The position numbers and the translations under genes are program-made. DNA of 7,381 nucleotides from Comamonadaceae bacterium. Lineage in GTDB: Bacteria; Pseudomonadota; Gammaproteobacteria; Burkholderiales; Burkholderiaceae_C. The stretch is taken from contig CANGMW010000129.1 of assembly GCA_947454695.1 (NCBI GenBank), positions 1 to 7,381 on the forward strand. The letters run 5' to 3'. This document shows positions 1-6,274 of the stretch, in pieces. Position 1 is the stretch's first letter, and every line of letters starts with the position of its first letter. Below the pieces are notes generated by a model that saw only the letters and a list, made by a program, of their open reading frames with translations, was not told the DNA's origin and ran no database searches.

Positions 1-182
1 AAGCCAAGTAAGCGCCGAACCTTTTTTGCGTTGTAAGGCACGCAGGCCATGTCAAGTTGGCTACCGTCCACCGCATCAAGAAACTTCCATTCAAACCCGG
101 TTTTAGCCATCTCATTGCTGACTTTTTCCTGTCGCACCGCTGAGTACTTGAGAGATATAACAAGAATCTGTAGCGAGTTCAT
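1..182 (-). CDS. Family 25 glycosyltransferase (LPS biosynthesis type), N-terminal part, cut by left edge
   Basis: The reading frame is open from an ATG at 180-182 to the left edge, giving 60 complete codons with no stop. The start reads MNSLQILVISLKYSAVRQEK, and residues 30-43 read FEWKFLDAVDGSQL. This fits the N-terminus of the family 25 (Pfam Glyco_transf_25) pattern: a V-I-S/N-L strand, an arginine a few residues on, then a hydrophobic/aromatic strand leading to A-V-D-G-x-x-L. Characterised bacterial members such as LgtB, LgtE and Lex2B add galactose or a similar sugar to lipooligosaccharide; sugar and acceptor here are unknown. The ATG overlaps the stop of the upstream UDP-glucuronate decarboxylase gene as ATGA. 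No good Shine-Dalgarno sequence precedes it, so translational coupling is likely. The region is AT-richer than the rest of the window. Family members usually have about 230-280 residues, so most of the protein, including the DxD-type metal site, lies outside. The family call rests on the first 60 residues only. Confidence 0.8.
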   Translation of the reverse strand, partial: MNSLQILVISLKYSAVRQEKVSNEMAKTGFEWKFLDAVDGSQLDMACVPYNAKKVRRLLG

Positions 183-1186
183 GACGATGTATCAGAGCAA
201 TTATTCGAGATGTCTGCAAGTAATGAATCAAAATAAGCGATTGTCTTGGTTAGACCGACTTTGAGTTGTACTGCCGGCGTCCAGCCTTGGAGGTGCGTCT
301 TGGCCAGGTTAATATCCGGCTGGCGCTGCATGGGGTCGTCCGACGGCAAAGGTCTGAACACCAGTTTCGATTTCGCACCGGTGAGTTCAATCACCATTTC
401 AGCTAACTGTCGAATGGTGAATTCGCCAGGGTTACCCAAGTTGACGGGGCCAGGAAAACCTGGCGCGCCATTATCGCCACGGGGTAAATCCATGAAGCGG
501 ATGAACCCTTCAATGAGATCGTCCACATAGCAAAAACTGCGGGTTTGCTGGCCTTCGCCGTAGATGGTGATGTCCTCGCCACGCAAGGCCTGCACGATGA
601 AGTTGCTCACCACCCGCCCGTCGTTGGGGTGCATGCGCGGGCCGTAGGTGTTGAAAATCCGGGCTACACGGATGTCCAAGCCGTGCTGGCGATGGTAATC
701 AAAAAACAGGGTTTCGGCGCAGCGCTTGCCTTCGTCGTAGCAGCTGCGCACGCCGATCGGGTTCACATTGCCCCAGTAGTCCTCAGTCTGCGGATGAACA
801 CTGGGATCGCCATACACCTCGCTGGTGCTGGCCTGAAAAATTCGGGCCTTCAGGCGCTTGGCCAGACCGAGCATGTTGATGGCGCCGTGCACACTGGTCT
901 TGGTGGTCTGCACCGGGTCATGCTGGTAATGCACCGGGCTGGCGGGGCAAGCCAGGTTGTAGATCTGATCCACCTCGATGTACAAGGGCAAGGTCACATC
1001 GTGGCGAATGAATTCGAAACGGGGGTGACCGTGCAAGTGGTCGATGTTCCGCTTGGTGCCGGTGAACAAGTTGTCCGCACAGATCACCTCGTCACCCCGC
1101 TCGATGAGACGATCAATCAGGTGCGACCCCAGAAAACCAGCACCACCGGTGACGAGGATGCGCTTGCGCGGGTTGTAATGTCTCAT
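179..1186 (-). CDS. uxs: UDP-glucuronate decarboxylase (UDP-xylose synthase), extended SDR family
   Basis: A 335-residue NAD-dependent sugar-nucleotide enzyme, predicted to oxidise and decarboxylate UDP-glucuronate to UDP-xylose (EC 4.1.1.35) in the cytoplasm. The Rossmann motif TGGAGFLG is at residues 13-20. The stretch around 76-90 (YNLACPASPVHYQHD) is typical of bacterial and plant UXS. The catalytic group is STSEVYG (120-126) with Y150 and K154 in YDEGK, and the substrate-side motif is QTRSFCYVDDL (214-224). The glutamate after the serine in S-T-S-E separates UXS from most 4,6-dehydratases. Residues 237-248 form a small Gly/Pro-rich insertion before VNLGNP. The last ~15 residues (ADISNNCSDTSS) are not part of the conserved fold. 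I chose ATG at 1186 over an in-frame GTG at 1195 because family members usually begin a few residues before the Rossmann strand; neither has a strong Shine-Dalgarno sequence. The substrate must come from a UDP-glucose dehydrogenase encoded elsewhere. The flanking glycosyltransferases suggest a surface glycan. Confidence 0.93.
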   Translation of the reverse strand: MRHYNPRKRILVTGGAGFLGSHLIDRLIERGDEVICADNLFTGTKRNIDHLHGHPRFEFIRHDVTLPLYIEVDQIYNLACPASPVHYQHDPVQTTKTSVHGAINMLGLAKRLKARIFQASTSEVYGDPSVHPQTEDYWGNVNPIGVRSCYDEGKRCAETLFFDYHRQHGLDIRVARIFNTYGPRMHPNDGRVVSNFIVQALRGEDITIYGEGQQTRSFCYVDDLIEGFIRFMDLPRGDNGAPGFPGPVNLGNPGEFTIRQLAEMVIELTGAKSKLVFRPLPSDDPMQRQPDINLAKTHLQGWTPAVQLKVGLTKTIAYFDSLLADISNNCSDTSS

Positions 1187-1221
1187 GGGGCTCACTGGTT
1201 GGTCGTCACGAAGCGTTCATT

Positions 1222-2559
1222 TTACCGGTCATCCCCAAGCGCCACGCCTCTCACCCAGCCCAACTGGGATCCTACGGCGGCGCCGGTGGTGTAAGGGCTG
1301 TCGCGGCCATTGTCGGCTAAGCCCTGCGTTGTCCAGTCGACAACATAGTTTTCAAGCGCGATCGACAATTCACGCGCCACCTGGTCGTTTGAAATACCTT
1401 GACCCGCATCGATGACACGATGTCCCTCGTCTCGAATCATCCGGGCCATTTGCGGGTTGTCGTAGACCACAGCAAGTATCGGGCGCTGCATCCACAGGTA
1501 TTCGTACAGTTTGGACGGGATGTACTCTTCGCAAATCGGCTCCTGCCCGTGCAGCAGCAGCAAAACATCGACCGCGCGCATGCGGTTCAAAATCTGTTCC
1601 CGACCGGACAGTCCCGACGCGGGATCAGCCTCGATGCGCCCTAAATGGTGAATGGCGTGTCGAACGGATGAGTTCGCCATCTTGGACGCGGAGACCGCGT
1701 CCAGCGGCCCGCCCGTCACCTGAAGATGGATAACCGCTGCGAGCTCTGCTCGCAGCTGGCTCAACAACTCCAGCGCCTCAATGAAAGGCACTAAATTGCG
1801 TGTCGTTGATAAGGAGCCGAAATGGCCCACCACCAAGCTGGCACCCGCTTGGTACGGCGGCAGCTGCTTGAAAGGCGCATCAATACCGGGAATCATCATC
1901 TTGCCGCGCTCGCCCAACTGGGGATGACGCAGGCGGGCGCTGTGCAGTGCCTGCTCGGTAAACCAGATGGCCACATCGGCATGGGTGCAAATCAGACCCT
2001 CGACGCGGGCTTGCATTTTTTCCTGAGGTGTTCGAGGTGTGCTACCCGGCATCACCAGCGGGTCGTGCACCTCCGCGAGCCACGGCGTACCGGTCGCACG
2101 CTGGAGTGCACGCCCCGCCAGATGGGCGGCAAAAGCGCCGCCCGTGGAATAAATCAAATCAAACGGCCTTTGTCGCGCCAGCCAGCGGCCTTTGAGGTAG
2201 GCACTCAGCCACCAGGACCAGGAACTCTCAATGGGTCGCAACAACTTCTCGACGAACATGAAAGGCAACAGGGGCAGCGATGCCAAGACCATGACCCCAC
2301 GGTACATTGCGCCGGAGCCCAGACGGCGGCGCAACACATGCCGCAATTCGAAGCGAAACCCAGCCGGCCCGGCAGGCCACAGTTGATGGTGTTCGAACTG
2401 TCGATCGTGACTACCCGAGACGCCGCTCAAGACCACCACCTCAATGCCAGCTGCGCGCAAATGCGGGATTTTGTCGGTGATCGTCTGGCTGGCAGCACGG
2501 CCATCCATGTTGAAGGCATGCGCCAAAATCAACCAGCGTTGTCCAGGCGAAGTACTCAT
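1222..2559 (-). CDS. GT-B-fold glycosyltransferase (group 1/GT4-like), exact substrate unknown
   Basis: A 445-residue protein with the layout of a two-domain GT-B glycosyltransferase. The N-terminal half starts with a hydrophobic strand (LILAHAF, residues 10-16). It includes an apolar, probably membrane-contacting stretch (about 88-104, VMVLASLPLLPFMF) and the segment DLIYSTGGAFAAHLAGRAL (134-152), as in acceptor-binding domains. The C-terminal half has VVGHFGSLSTTRN (243-255), the start of the nucleotide-sugar domain. It then has VDVLLLLHG (330-338) and E344-E345 followed by IPSKLYEYL (347-355) and RPILAV, the donor-binding block of many O-antigen and exopolysaccharide transferases. I see no signal peptide. 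The ATG overlaps the stop of the preceding glycosyltransferase gene (ATGA), with a GAAGG site 9 bases upstream. The next gene, the UDP-xylose synthase, begins after 35 bases. The last ~30 residues look like an unconserved tail. Xylose as donor is possible from context but unproven. Confidence 0.78.
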   Translation of the reverse strand: MSTSPGQRWLILAHAFNMDGRAASQTITDKIPHLRAAGIEVVVLSGVSGSHDRQFEHHQLWPAGPAGFRFELRHVLRRRLGSGAMYRGVMVLASLPLLPFMFVEKLLRPIESSWSWWLSAYLKGRWLARQRPFDLIYSTGGAFAAHLAGRALQRATGTPWLAEVHDPLVMPGSTPRTPQEKMQARVEGLICTHADVAIWFTEQALHSARLRHPQLGERGKMMIPGIDAPFKQLPPYQAGASLVVGHFGSLSTTRNLVPFIEALELLSQLRAELAAVIHLQVTGGPLDAVSASKMANSSVRHAIHHLGRIEADPASGLSGREQILNRMRAVDVLLLLHGQEPICEEYIPSKLYEYLWMQRPILAVVYDNPQMARMIRDEGHRVIDAGQGISNDQVARELSIALENYVVDWTTQGLADNGRDSPYTTGAAVGSQLGWVRGVALGDDR

Positions 2560-3692
2560 GGGCGAGTGCCTTCAAGCGCCTGCCGGTACAGCGCCTCATA
2601 GGCCAGGCCGGCACGCTCCCAGGTATGTTGCTGGGCAAACGCCCAGGCGTTTTTAACCAACTGCTCTCGCAGTGTTGCTGAGTCCAGGATTTGCAGAATC
2701 ACCTGCGCCATCGCGGCGGCATCTGTGGGGTCGGTCAAAAGCATGGCCTCGCGACCTGACTGCAGTTGCCGGGAAATGCCACAGTGATCCGGGCCACTCA
2801 CCACCACCGGCAAGCGGTGCGCCATGGCCTCAAGCACCACCATGGCAAAGCTGTCTTCCAGCGTGGGATGAATCAGAAGATCGGCCACCAGGTACACCTG
2901 CGACATCTCCGTGCGGGAACCCAGAAACGCGACCCGATCCTGAACAGCCAGTTGCTCGGCCAGTGCAGTGAAACGTGCCACTTGGCGCGTGTCGCCCACC
3001 ACCAGCAAACGCACCGAATCTGGCAATTGCACCAGGGCTTGCAGCAATGCCGTCAATCCTTTTCGAGCGAAATCATTGGCCACGAACAAGAGATAAGACG
3101 CCGTTGACGATAAGCCCAGCGCCTCGCGCGCTTGGGCACGGCTTAGCCCGTCATCGGGCAACAAAGTCCCGGGTGTGATCACCGACAAGAGCCGCGAGCT
3201 GGCCGGGTAAGCCGCTTCGCATTCCTCCCGCAGCGTTTGCGAGGTGGCCACCACCTGGCGGCCCGGCTGGGGGGCAAAGCGTGCCGCCTCCAGCCGCACA
3301 TAGGTGATCAAGCGCAAACTCAAGCCCACTTTGAGCCAGCGCATGGCCAGCGACACGCCAGTGCGGGCATGAAAGAGGTTGTAGCGGGTGGGTCGCACAT
3401 GAACAGTTTGAATCTGGCCGTGCCAGGTGTTTTCATGCGAGTGCACCACATCAAAACCGCGACGTGTGAGCCACCAGGTCCAGATCGCAAACAGCAGTTG
3501 ATTCACCCAGCGTGGCTTTTTGCTCAGGCACCACACGCGGTGGTAGGTGACGGCGTCGACCGGGTGGTTGGATTCCTGAGCGAACACATGAATCTCATGA
3601 CGCTGGCTCAGCGCCTGGGCAATCGCCACGGCGTAACTTTCGGCGCCGCCGCCGGTTCTGGAAAACACCCTGCTGATGATGGCCACACGCAT
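2556..3692 (-). CDS. GT4 glycosyltransferase, WaaG-like (LPS core type)
   Basis: A 378-residue retaining glycosyltransferase of family GT4, likely acting on the cytoplasmic face of the inner membrane. The N-terminal domain opens with MRVAIISRVF and the glycine-rich loop GGGAE (14-18), then VVHSHE (82-87). The C-terminal domain has FVANDFARKGL (203-213), whose Arg-Lys pair usually binds donor phosphates. It continues with FLGSRTEMSQVYLVADLLIHP (256-276, WaaG-like) and the catalytic block LEDSFAMVVLEAM (278-290). In the E-x7-E motif the first position appears to be D280 instead of Glu, paired with E288. The general resemblance is to E. coli WaaG, which adds the first glucose to the LPS core. 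Sequence alone does not fix donor or acceptor. ATG at 3692 is preferred over the in-frame GTG at 3701 because AAAGGTG lies 6 bases upstream and the family N-terminus fits. It starts 12 bases after rng and its stop overlaps the next transferase start, so the two are probably made together. Confidence 0.88.
   Translation of the reverse strand: MRVAIISRVFSRTGGGAESYAVAIAQALSQRHEIHVFAQESNHPVDAVTYHRVWCLSKKPRWVNQLLFAIWTWWLTRRGFDVVHSHENTWHGQIQTVHVRPTRYNLFHARTGVSLAMRWLKVGLSLRLITYVRLEAARFAPQPGRQVVATSQTLREECEAAYPASSRLLSVITPGTLLPDDGLSRAQAREALGLSSTASYLLFVANDFARKGLTALLQALVQLPDSVRLLVVGDTRQVARFTALAEQLAVQDRVAFLGSRTEMSQVYLVADLLIHPTLEDSFAMVVLEAMAHRLPVVVSGPDHCGISRQLQSGREAMLLTDPTDAAAMAQVILQILDSATLREQLVKNAWAFAQQHTWERAGLAYEALYRQALEGTRP
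2569..2573 (-). promoter_or_regulatory. Shine-Dalgarno site of the second glycosyltransferase gene
   Basis: GAAGG on the minus strand lies 9 bases before the ATG at 2559, inside the end of the preceding glycosyltransferase gene. It supports this start and, with the ATGA overlap, suggests both reinitiation and direct ribosome binding. Confidence 0.55.
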
Positions 3693-3698
3693 GGGAAA

Positions 3699-3705
3699 CA
3701 CCTTT
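3699..3705 (-). promoter_or_regulatory. Shine-Dalgarno site deciding the start of the WaaG-like gene
   Basis: AAAGGTG on the minus strand lies 6 bases before the ATG at 3692 and touches the stop codon of rng (3705-3707). The in-frame GTG at 3701 falls within this site, so it is unlikely to be the start. This is among the clearest ribosome binding sites in the window. Confidence 0.75.
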
Positions 3706-5180
3706 TACAACAGCACGATGTCGTACTGCTCTTGCCCCATGGCTGCATCGCTTTGCAGCGACACCGGTTTTTCTATGAATTCGCACAGGCCGGCCAGGTA
3801 CTGACTTTCCTCATCAAGGAACAGCTCAATGACCTTGGGCGACGCCACAATACGGAACTCTCTCGGATTGAACTGTCGTGCTTCGCGGAGGATTTCGCGA
3901 AAAATGTCGTAGGCCACGCTTCGCGGGGTTTTGACAATGCCCTTGCCTTCGCAGGTGGGACACGGTTCACACAGCATGTGCGCCAAGGATTCGCGGGTGC
4001 GCTTGCGCGTCATCTCCACCAAGCCCAGCTGGGAAAATTCGCCAGCCATGGTTTTCACCTTGTCTTTGGCCAGCTGCTTGCGAAACTCCGCGAGCACCGC
4101 TTCGCGATGGTCCTCGCGCGCCATGTCAATAAAGTCCGCAATGATGATGCCGCCTAAATTGCGCAGACGCAGTTGCCGCGCAATCGCCTGCGCCGCTTCC
4201 AGATTCGTTTTGAAAATGGTGTCATCAAAATTGCGCGCACCGACAAAGCCGCCGGTATTGACGTCCACCGTGGTCAAAGCCTCGGTCTGGTCCACGATCA
4301 GGTAGCCGCCGGACTTGAGCTCGACGCGGCGCCCCAGGGCCTTGGCAATTTCTTCATCGATCGCGTACAAATCGAAAATCGGACGCTCGCCTTTGTAGTG
4401 CTGCAACTTGGCGGCGGCGGCGGGCATGAATTCTTCGCCAAAGGTGCGCAAGGCCTCAAATTGCTCGCGCGAATCCACGCGGATGGTTTGCGTCGCCTCG
4501 CTGGCCAGATCGCGCAACACGCGTTGCAGCAAGTTCAGATCCTGATGCAAGAGCGATTGGGGTGGTAGCTTGGTGGAGGCCTCCTTGATCCGGGTCCAGG
4601 TTTTGCGCAGGTAGGCAATGTCATCAGCGAGTTCATCGTCGCTCGCCTCCTCGGCATTGGTGCGCAAAATAAACCCGCCACCCGCATCGCCCACCAAAGC
4701 CTGAAGCCGGTTGCGCAAGGCCTCGCGCTGTTCCAAGGGAATTTTTTGCGAGACGCCGATGTGGTCGTCCTGCGGCAAAAACACCAGCAACCGACCTGCA
4801 ATGCTGATCTGAGTCGAGAGCCGTGCGCCTTTTGTGCCGATCGGATCCTTGATCACCTGCACCATCAAGGCCTGGCCTTCAAACACCTGTTTTTCAATCG
4901 GCACCTGCACTTGCGCACTGCGGGCCGCACTGATGGTTTCGCCTTCTGCGGGCGGATGCCAGACATCGGCCACATGCAAAAAAGCCGCCTTGTCCAGCCC
5001 CATGTCAATGAAGGCGGACTGCATGCCGGGCAAAACACGCGCCACTTTGCCCAGATAAACATTGCCCACCAGCCCGCGCTCGAAGGTGCGCTCGACGTGC
5101 AATTCCTGCACGGCGCCGTTTTCCACCACGGCCACGCGCGTTTCCTGCGGCGACCAATTGATCAGAATATCTTCTTGCAT
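3705..5180 (-). CDS. rng: Ribonuclease G
   Basis: A 491-residue endoribonuclease of the RNase E/G family, close to the usual RNase G length (E. coli about 489). It cuts single-stranded AU-rich RNA; known roles are maturation of the 16S rRNA 5' end and decay of some mRNAs. The start MQEDILINWSPQETRVAVVE is the standard RNase G N-terminus. An S1 RNA-binding domain covers about residues 36-128 (GNVYLGKVARVLPGMQSAF at 39-57). The DNase I-like catalytic part carries the two metal-binding aspartates, D306 in TTVDVNTGG and D349 in IIIADFIDM. The zinc-link cysteines are C407 and C410 in CPTC. The small C-terminal domain ends in QYDIVLL. There is no long disordered C-terminal scaffold, which argues against RNase E. 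The ATG lies 5 bases after the maf stop, with no good Shine-Dalgarno sequence, so coupling to maf is likely. Confidence 0.97.
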   Translation of the reverse strand: MQEDILINWSPQETRVAVVENGAVQELHVERTFERGLVGNVYLGKVARVLPGMQSAFIDMGLDKAAFLHVADVWHPPAEGETISAARSAQVQVPIEKQVFEGQALMVQVIKDPIGTKGARLSTQISIAGRLLVFLPQDDHIGVSQKIPLEQREALRNRLQALVGDAGGGFILRTNAEEASDDELADDIAYLRKTWTRIKEASTKLPPQSLLHQDLNLLQRVLRDLASEATQTIRVDSREQFEALRTFGEEFMPAAAAKLQHYKGERPIFDLYAIDEEIAKALGRRVELKSGGYLIVDQTEALTTVDVNTGGFVGARNFDDTIFKTNLEAAQAIARQLRLRNLGGIIIADFIDMAREDHREAVLAEFRKQLAKDKVKTMAGEFSQLGLVEMTRKRTRESLAHMLCEPCPTCEGKGIVKTPRSVAYDIFREILREARQFNPREFRIVASPKVIELFLDEESQYLAGLCEFIEKPVSLQSDAAMGQEQYDIVLL

Positions 5181-5185
5181 AGGGA

Positions 5186-5794
5186 CTAGATTTTGAAGCC
5201 CAAAGAGGACAGCAATTGCGCCGTCTCGAACATGGGCAGCCCCATGATGCCAGAGTAAGACCCGCTGAGGTGCGAAATGAAGGCGGCCGCCCTGCCCTGC
5301 ACGGCATAAGCGCCGGCTTTGCCCATGGGTTCCTGGCTGGCCACATAAGCCGCGATCTGACGCGCGCTGATCGCAGCAAAGGTCACGCGTGAGGTGCTCA
5401 AGGCCTGAGCACGTTGCTGACCTTTGCCAATCACCACGGCCGTGAGCACCCGGTGGGTCTGGCCCGACAACTTGCCCAACATGCGTTGCGCATCTTTAGC
5501 GTCTTGCGGTTTGCCATAAATGGTGCGTCCCAGCGCGACGGTGGTGTCCGAGCACAGCACCGGGGCCACGGGTAGACGACGCCGCTTCAATCGGTCCAGT
5601 GCAGCGTCGAGTTTGAGGTGGGTGACGCGTTGTACATACGTCGCCGGGGCTTCGCCGGAGAGCACCGCTTCGATGCCCTCGGCATCTTCGGTATCGTCGG
5701 GCAAGAGCAGCTCATAGGGCACCCCCAACTGCTCCAGCAACTGACGGCGTCTGGGGCTCTGGGACGCCAGATAGAGAAATGTGGGTGTTGCCAT
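5186..5794 (-). CDS. maf: Maf-family dTTP/UTP pyrophosphatase (YhdE type)
   Basis: A 202-residue nucleoside triphosphate pyrophosphatase. The YhdE group hydrolyses dTTP, UTP and modified pyrimidine triphosphates to monophosphates, cleaning the nucleotide pool; Maf has also been linked to septum control. Visible motifs are LYLASQSPRR (7-16), the catalytic aspartate D83 in CSDTTV (the family more often has GADT), GKP (94-96), LSGQTH (109-114), KAGAYAVQG (159-167) and GSYSGIMGLPMFET (178-191). Glutamine in A-Y-x-V-Q-G points to the YhdE subgroup rather than YceF (7-methyl-GTP). ATG at 5794 is chosen over an in-frame GTG at 5839: the family starts just before LYLAS, and the longer form would overlap rlmH by 44 bases. 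With this start there is a single base between the rlmH stop and the maf ATG, a coupled arrangement. Only a weak ribosome binding site is visible. Confidence 0.95.
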   Translation of the reverse strand: MATPTFLYLASQSPRRRQLLEQLGVPYELLLPDDTEDAEGIEAVLSGEAPATYVQRVTHLKLDAALDRLKRRRLPVAPVLCSDTTVALGRTIYGKPQDAKDAQRMLGKLSGQTHRVLTAVVIGKGQQRAQALSTSRVTFAAISARQIAAYVASQEPMGKAGAYAVQGRAAAFISHLSGSYSGIMGLPMFETAQLLSSLGFKI

Positions 5795-5795
5795 C

Positions 5796-6263
5796 TTATT
5801 CACGGTGGTAAGGGTGATTCGCGTTGATCGACCAGGCACGGTAGAGCTGCTCGATCAGCAAGACCCGAACCATGGCATGCGGCAGGGTCAGGTCTGAAAG
5901 ACGGATACGCTCGTGGGCGGCTTGACGGAATGCGGGGTCCAGGCCATCGGGCCCGCCAATCACCAAGGCCACATCATCGGCCTCGATTTGCCAGTGCTTG
6001 AGCTTGGAGGCCAGGGCCACGGTCGTGAGTGAGGTGCCGCGCTCATCCAACGCCACCACACGGCAGCCTTTGGGAATGGCCGCTTCGATGCGGCTGCGTT
6101 CGGCCGCAAAGAGTTGCTCCAATGTTTTGGAGGCGCGTGGCTCGGTCTTGACCGTCTTGAGCTCGACTTTGAGCTCCGCAGGAAAACGCTTGGCGTAATC
6201 GTCCCAGGCGGTATCGGCCCAATCAGGAACCCGCTGGCCGACTGCCACGATCAGCAGCCTCAT
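5796..6263 (-). CDS. rlmH: 23S rRNA (pseudouridine-1915-N3)-methyltransferase RlmH
   Basis: A 155-residue SPOUT-class methyltransferase, the same length as E. coli RlmH (YbeA). It uses S-adenosylmethionine to methylate N3 of pseudouridine 1915 in helix 69 of 23S rRNA, acting as a dimer on the assembled 70S ribosome. Diagnostic parts are MRLLIVAVGQ at the start, ALDERGTSLTT (71-81), the cofactor-binding loop VIGGPDGL (101-108), and the knotted C-terminus with SDLTLPHAMVRVLLIEQLYR and the terminal NHPYHRE. The start is backed by GAGGTG 5 bases upstream. The gene lies 9 bases after rsfS, and its pairing with rsfS is widespread in bacteria, since both act on the large subunit. Confidence 0.98.
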   Translation of the reverse strand: MRLLIVAVGQRVPDWADTAWDDYAKRFPAELKVELKTVKTEPRASKTLEQLFAAERSRIEAAIPKGCRVVALDERGTSLTTVALASKLKHWQIEADDVALVIGGPDGLDPAFRQAAHERIRLSDLTLPHAMVRVLLIEQLYRAWSINANHPYHRE

Positions 6264-6268
6264 TCAGA

Positions 6269-6274
6269 CACCTC
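6269..6274 (-). promoter_or_regulatory. Shine-Dalgarno site of rlmH
   Basis: GAGGTG on the minus strand lies 5 bases before the rlmH ATG (6263) and overlaps the TGA stop of rsfS (6273-6275). It is the strongest ribosome binding site in the housekeeping half and suggests that rlmH is translated both by coupling and by direct initiation. Confidence 0.75.

Noticed and set aside
49..264. Plus-strand open frame of 71 codons at the left end
   Set aside because: It overlaps the minus-strand family 25 gene and the end of uxs, both better supported, and has no recognisable motif.
545..1294. Plus-strand open frame of 249 codons opposite uxs
   Set aside because: It is antisense to a firmly identified enzyme gene, has no family motif, and is explained by codon bias on the other strand.
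3693..3704. Possible terminator between rng and the glycosyltransferase gene
   Set aside because: The gap is 12 bases, with no inverted repeat followed by a T run on the minus strand; it holds the ribosome binding site of the next gene.
3237..4157. Long plus-strand open frame of 306 codons opposite the WaaG-like gene and rng
   Set aside because: It spans two well-supported minus-strand genes and reads as a His/Gln/Ala-rich antisense translation without any recognisable motif. GC-rich coding DNA commonly leaves such frames open.
5795..5839. Longer Maf starting at GTG 5839
   Set aside because: The extra 15 residues would lie within the end of rlmH and have no family similarity; the ATG at 5794 gives the standard Maf N-terminus.
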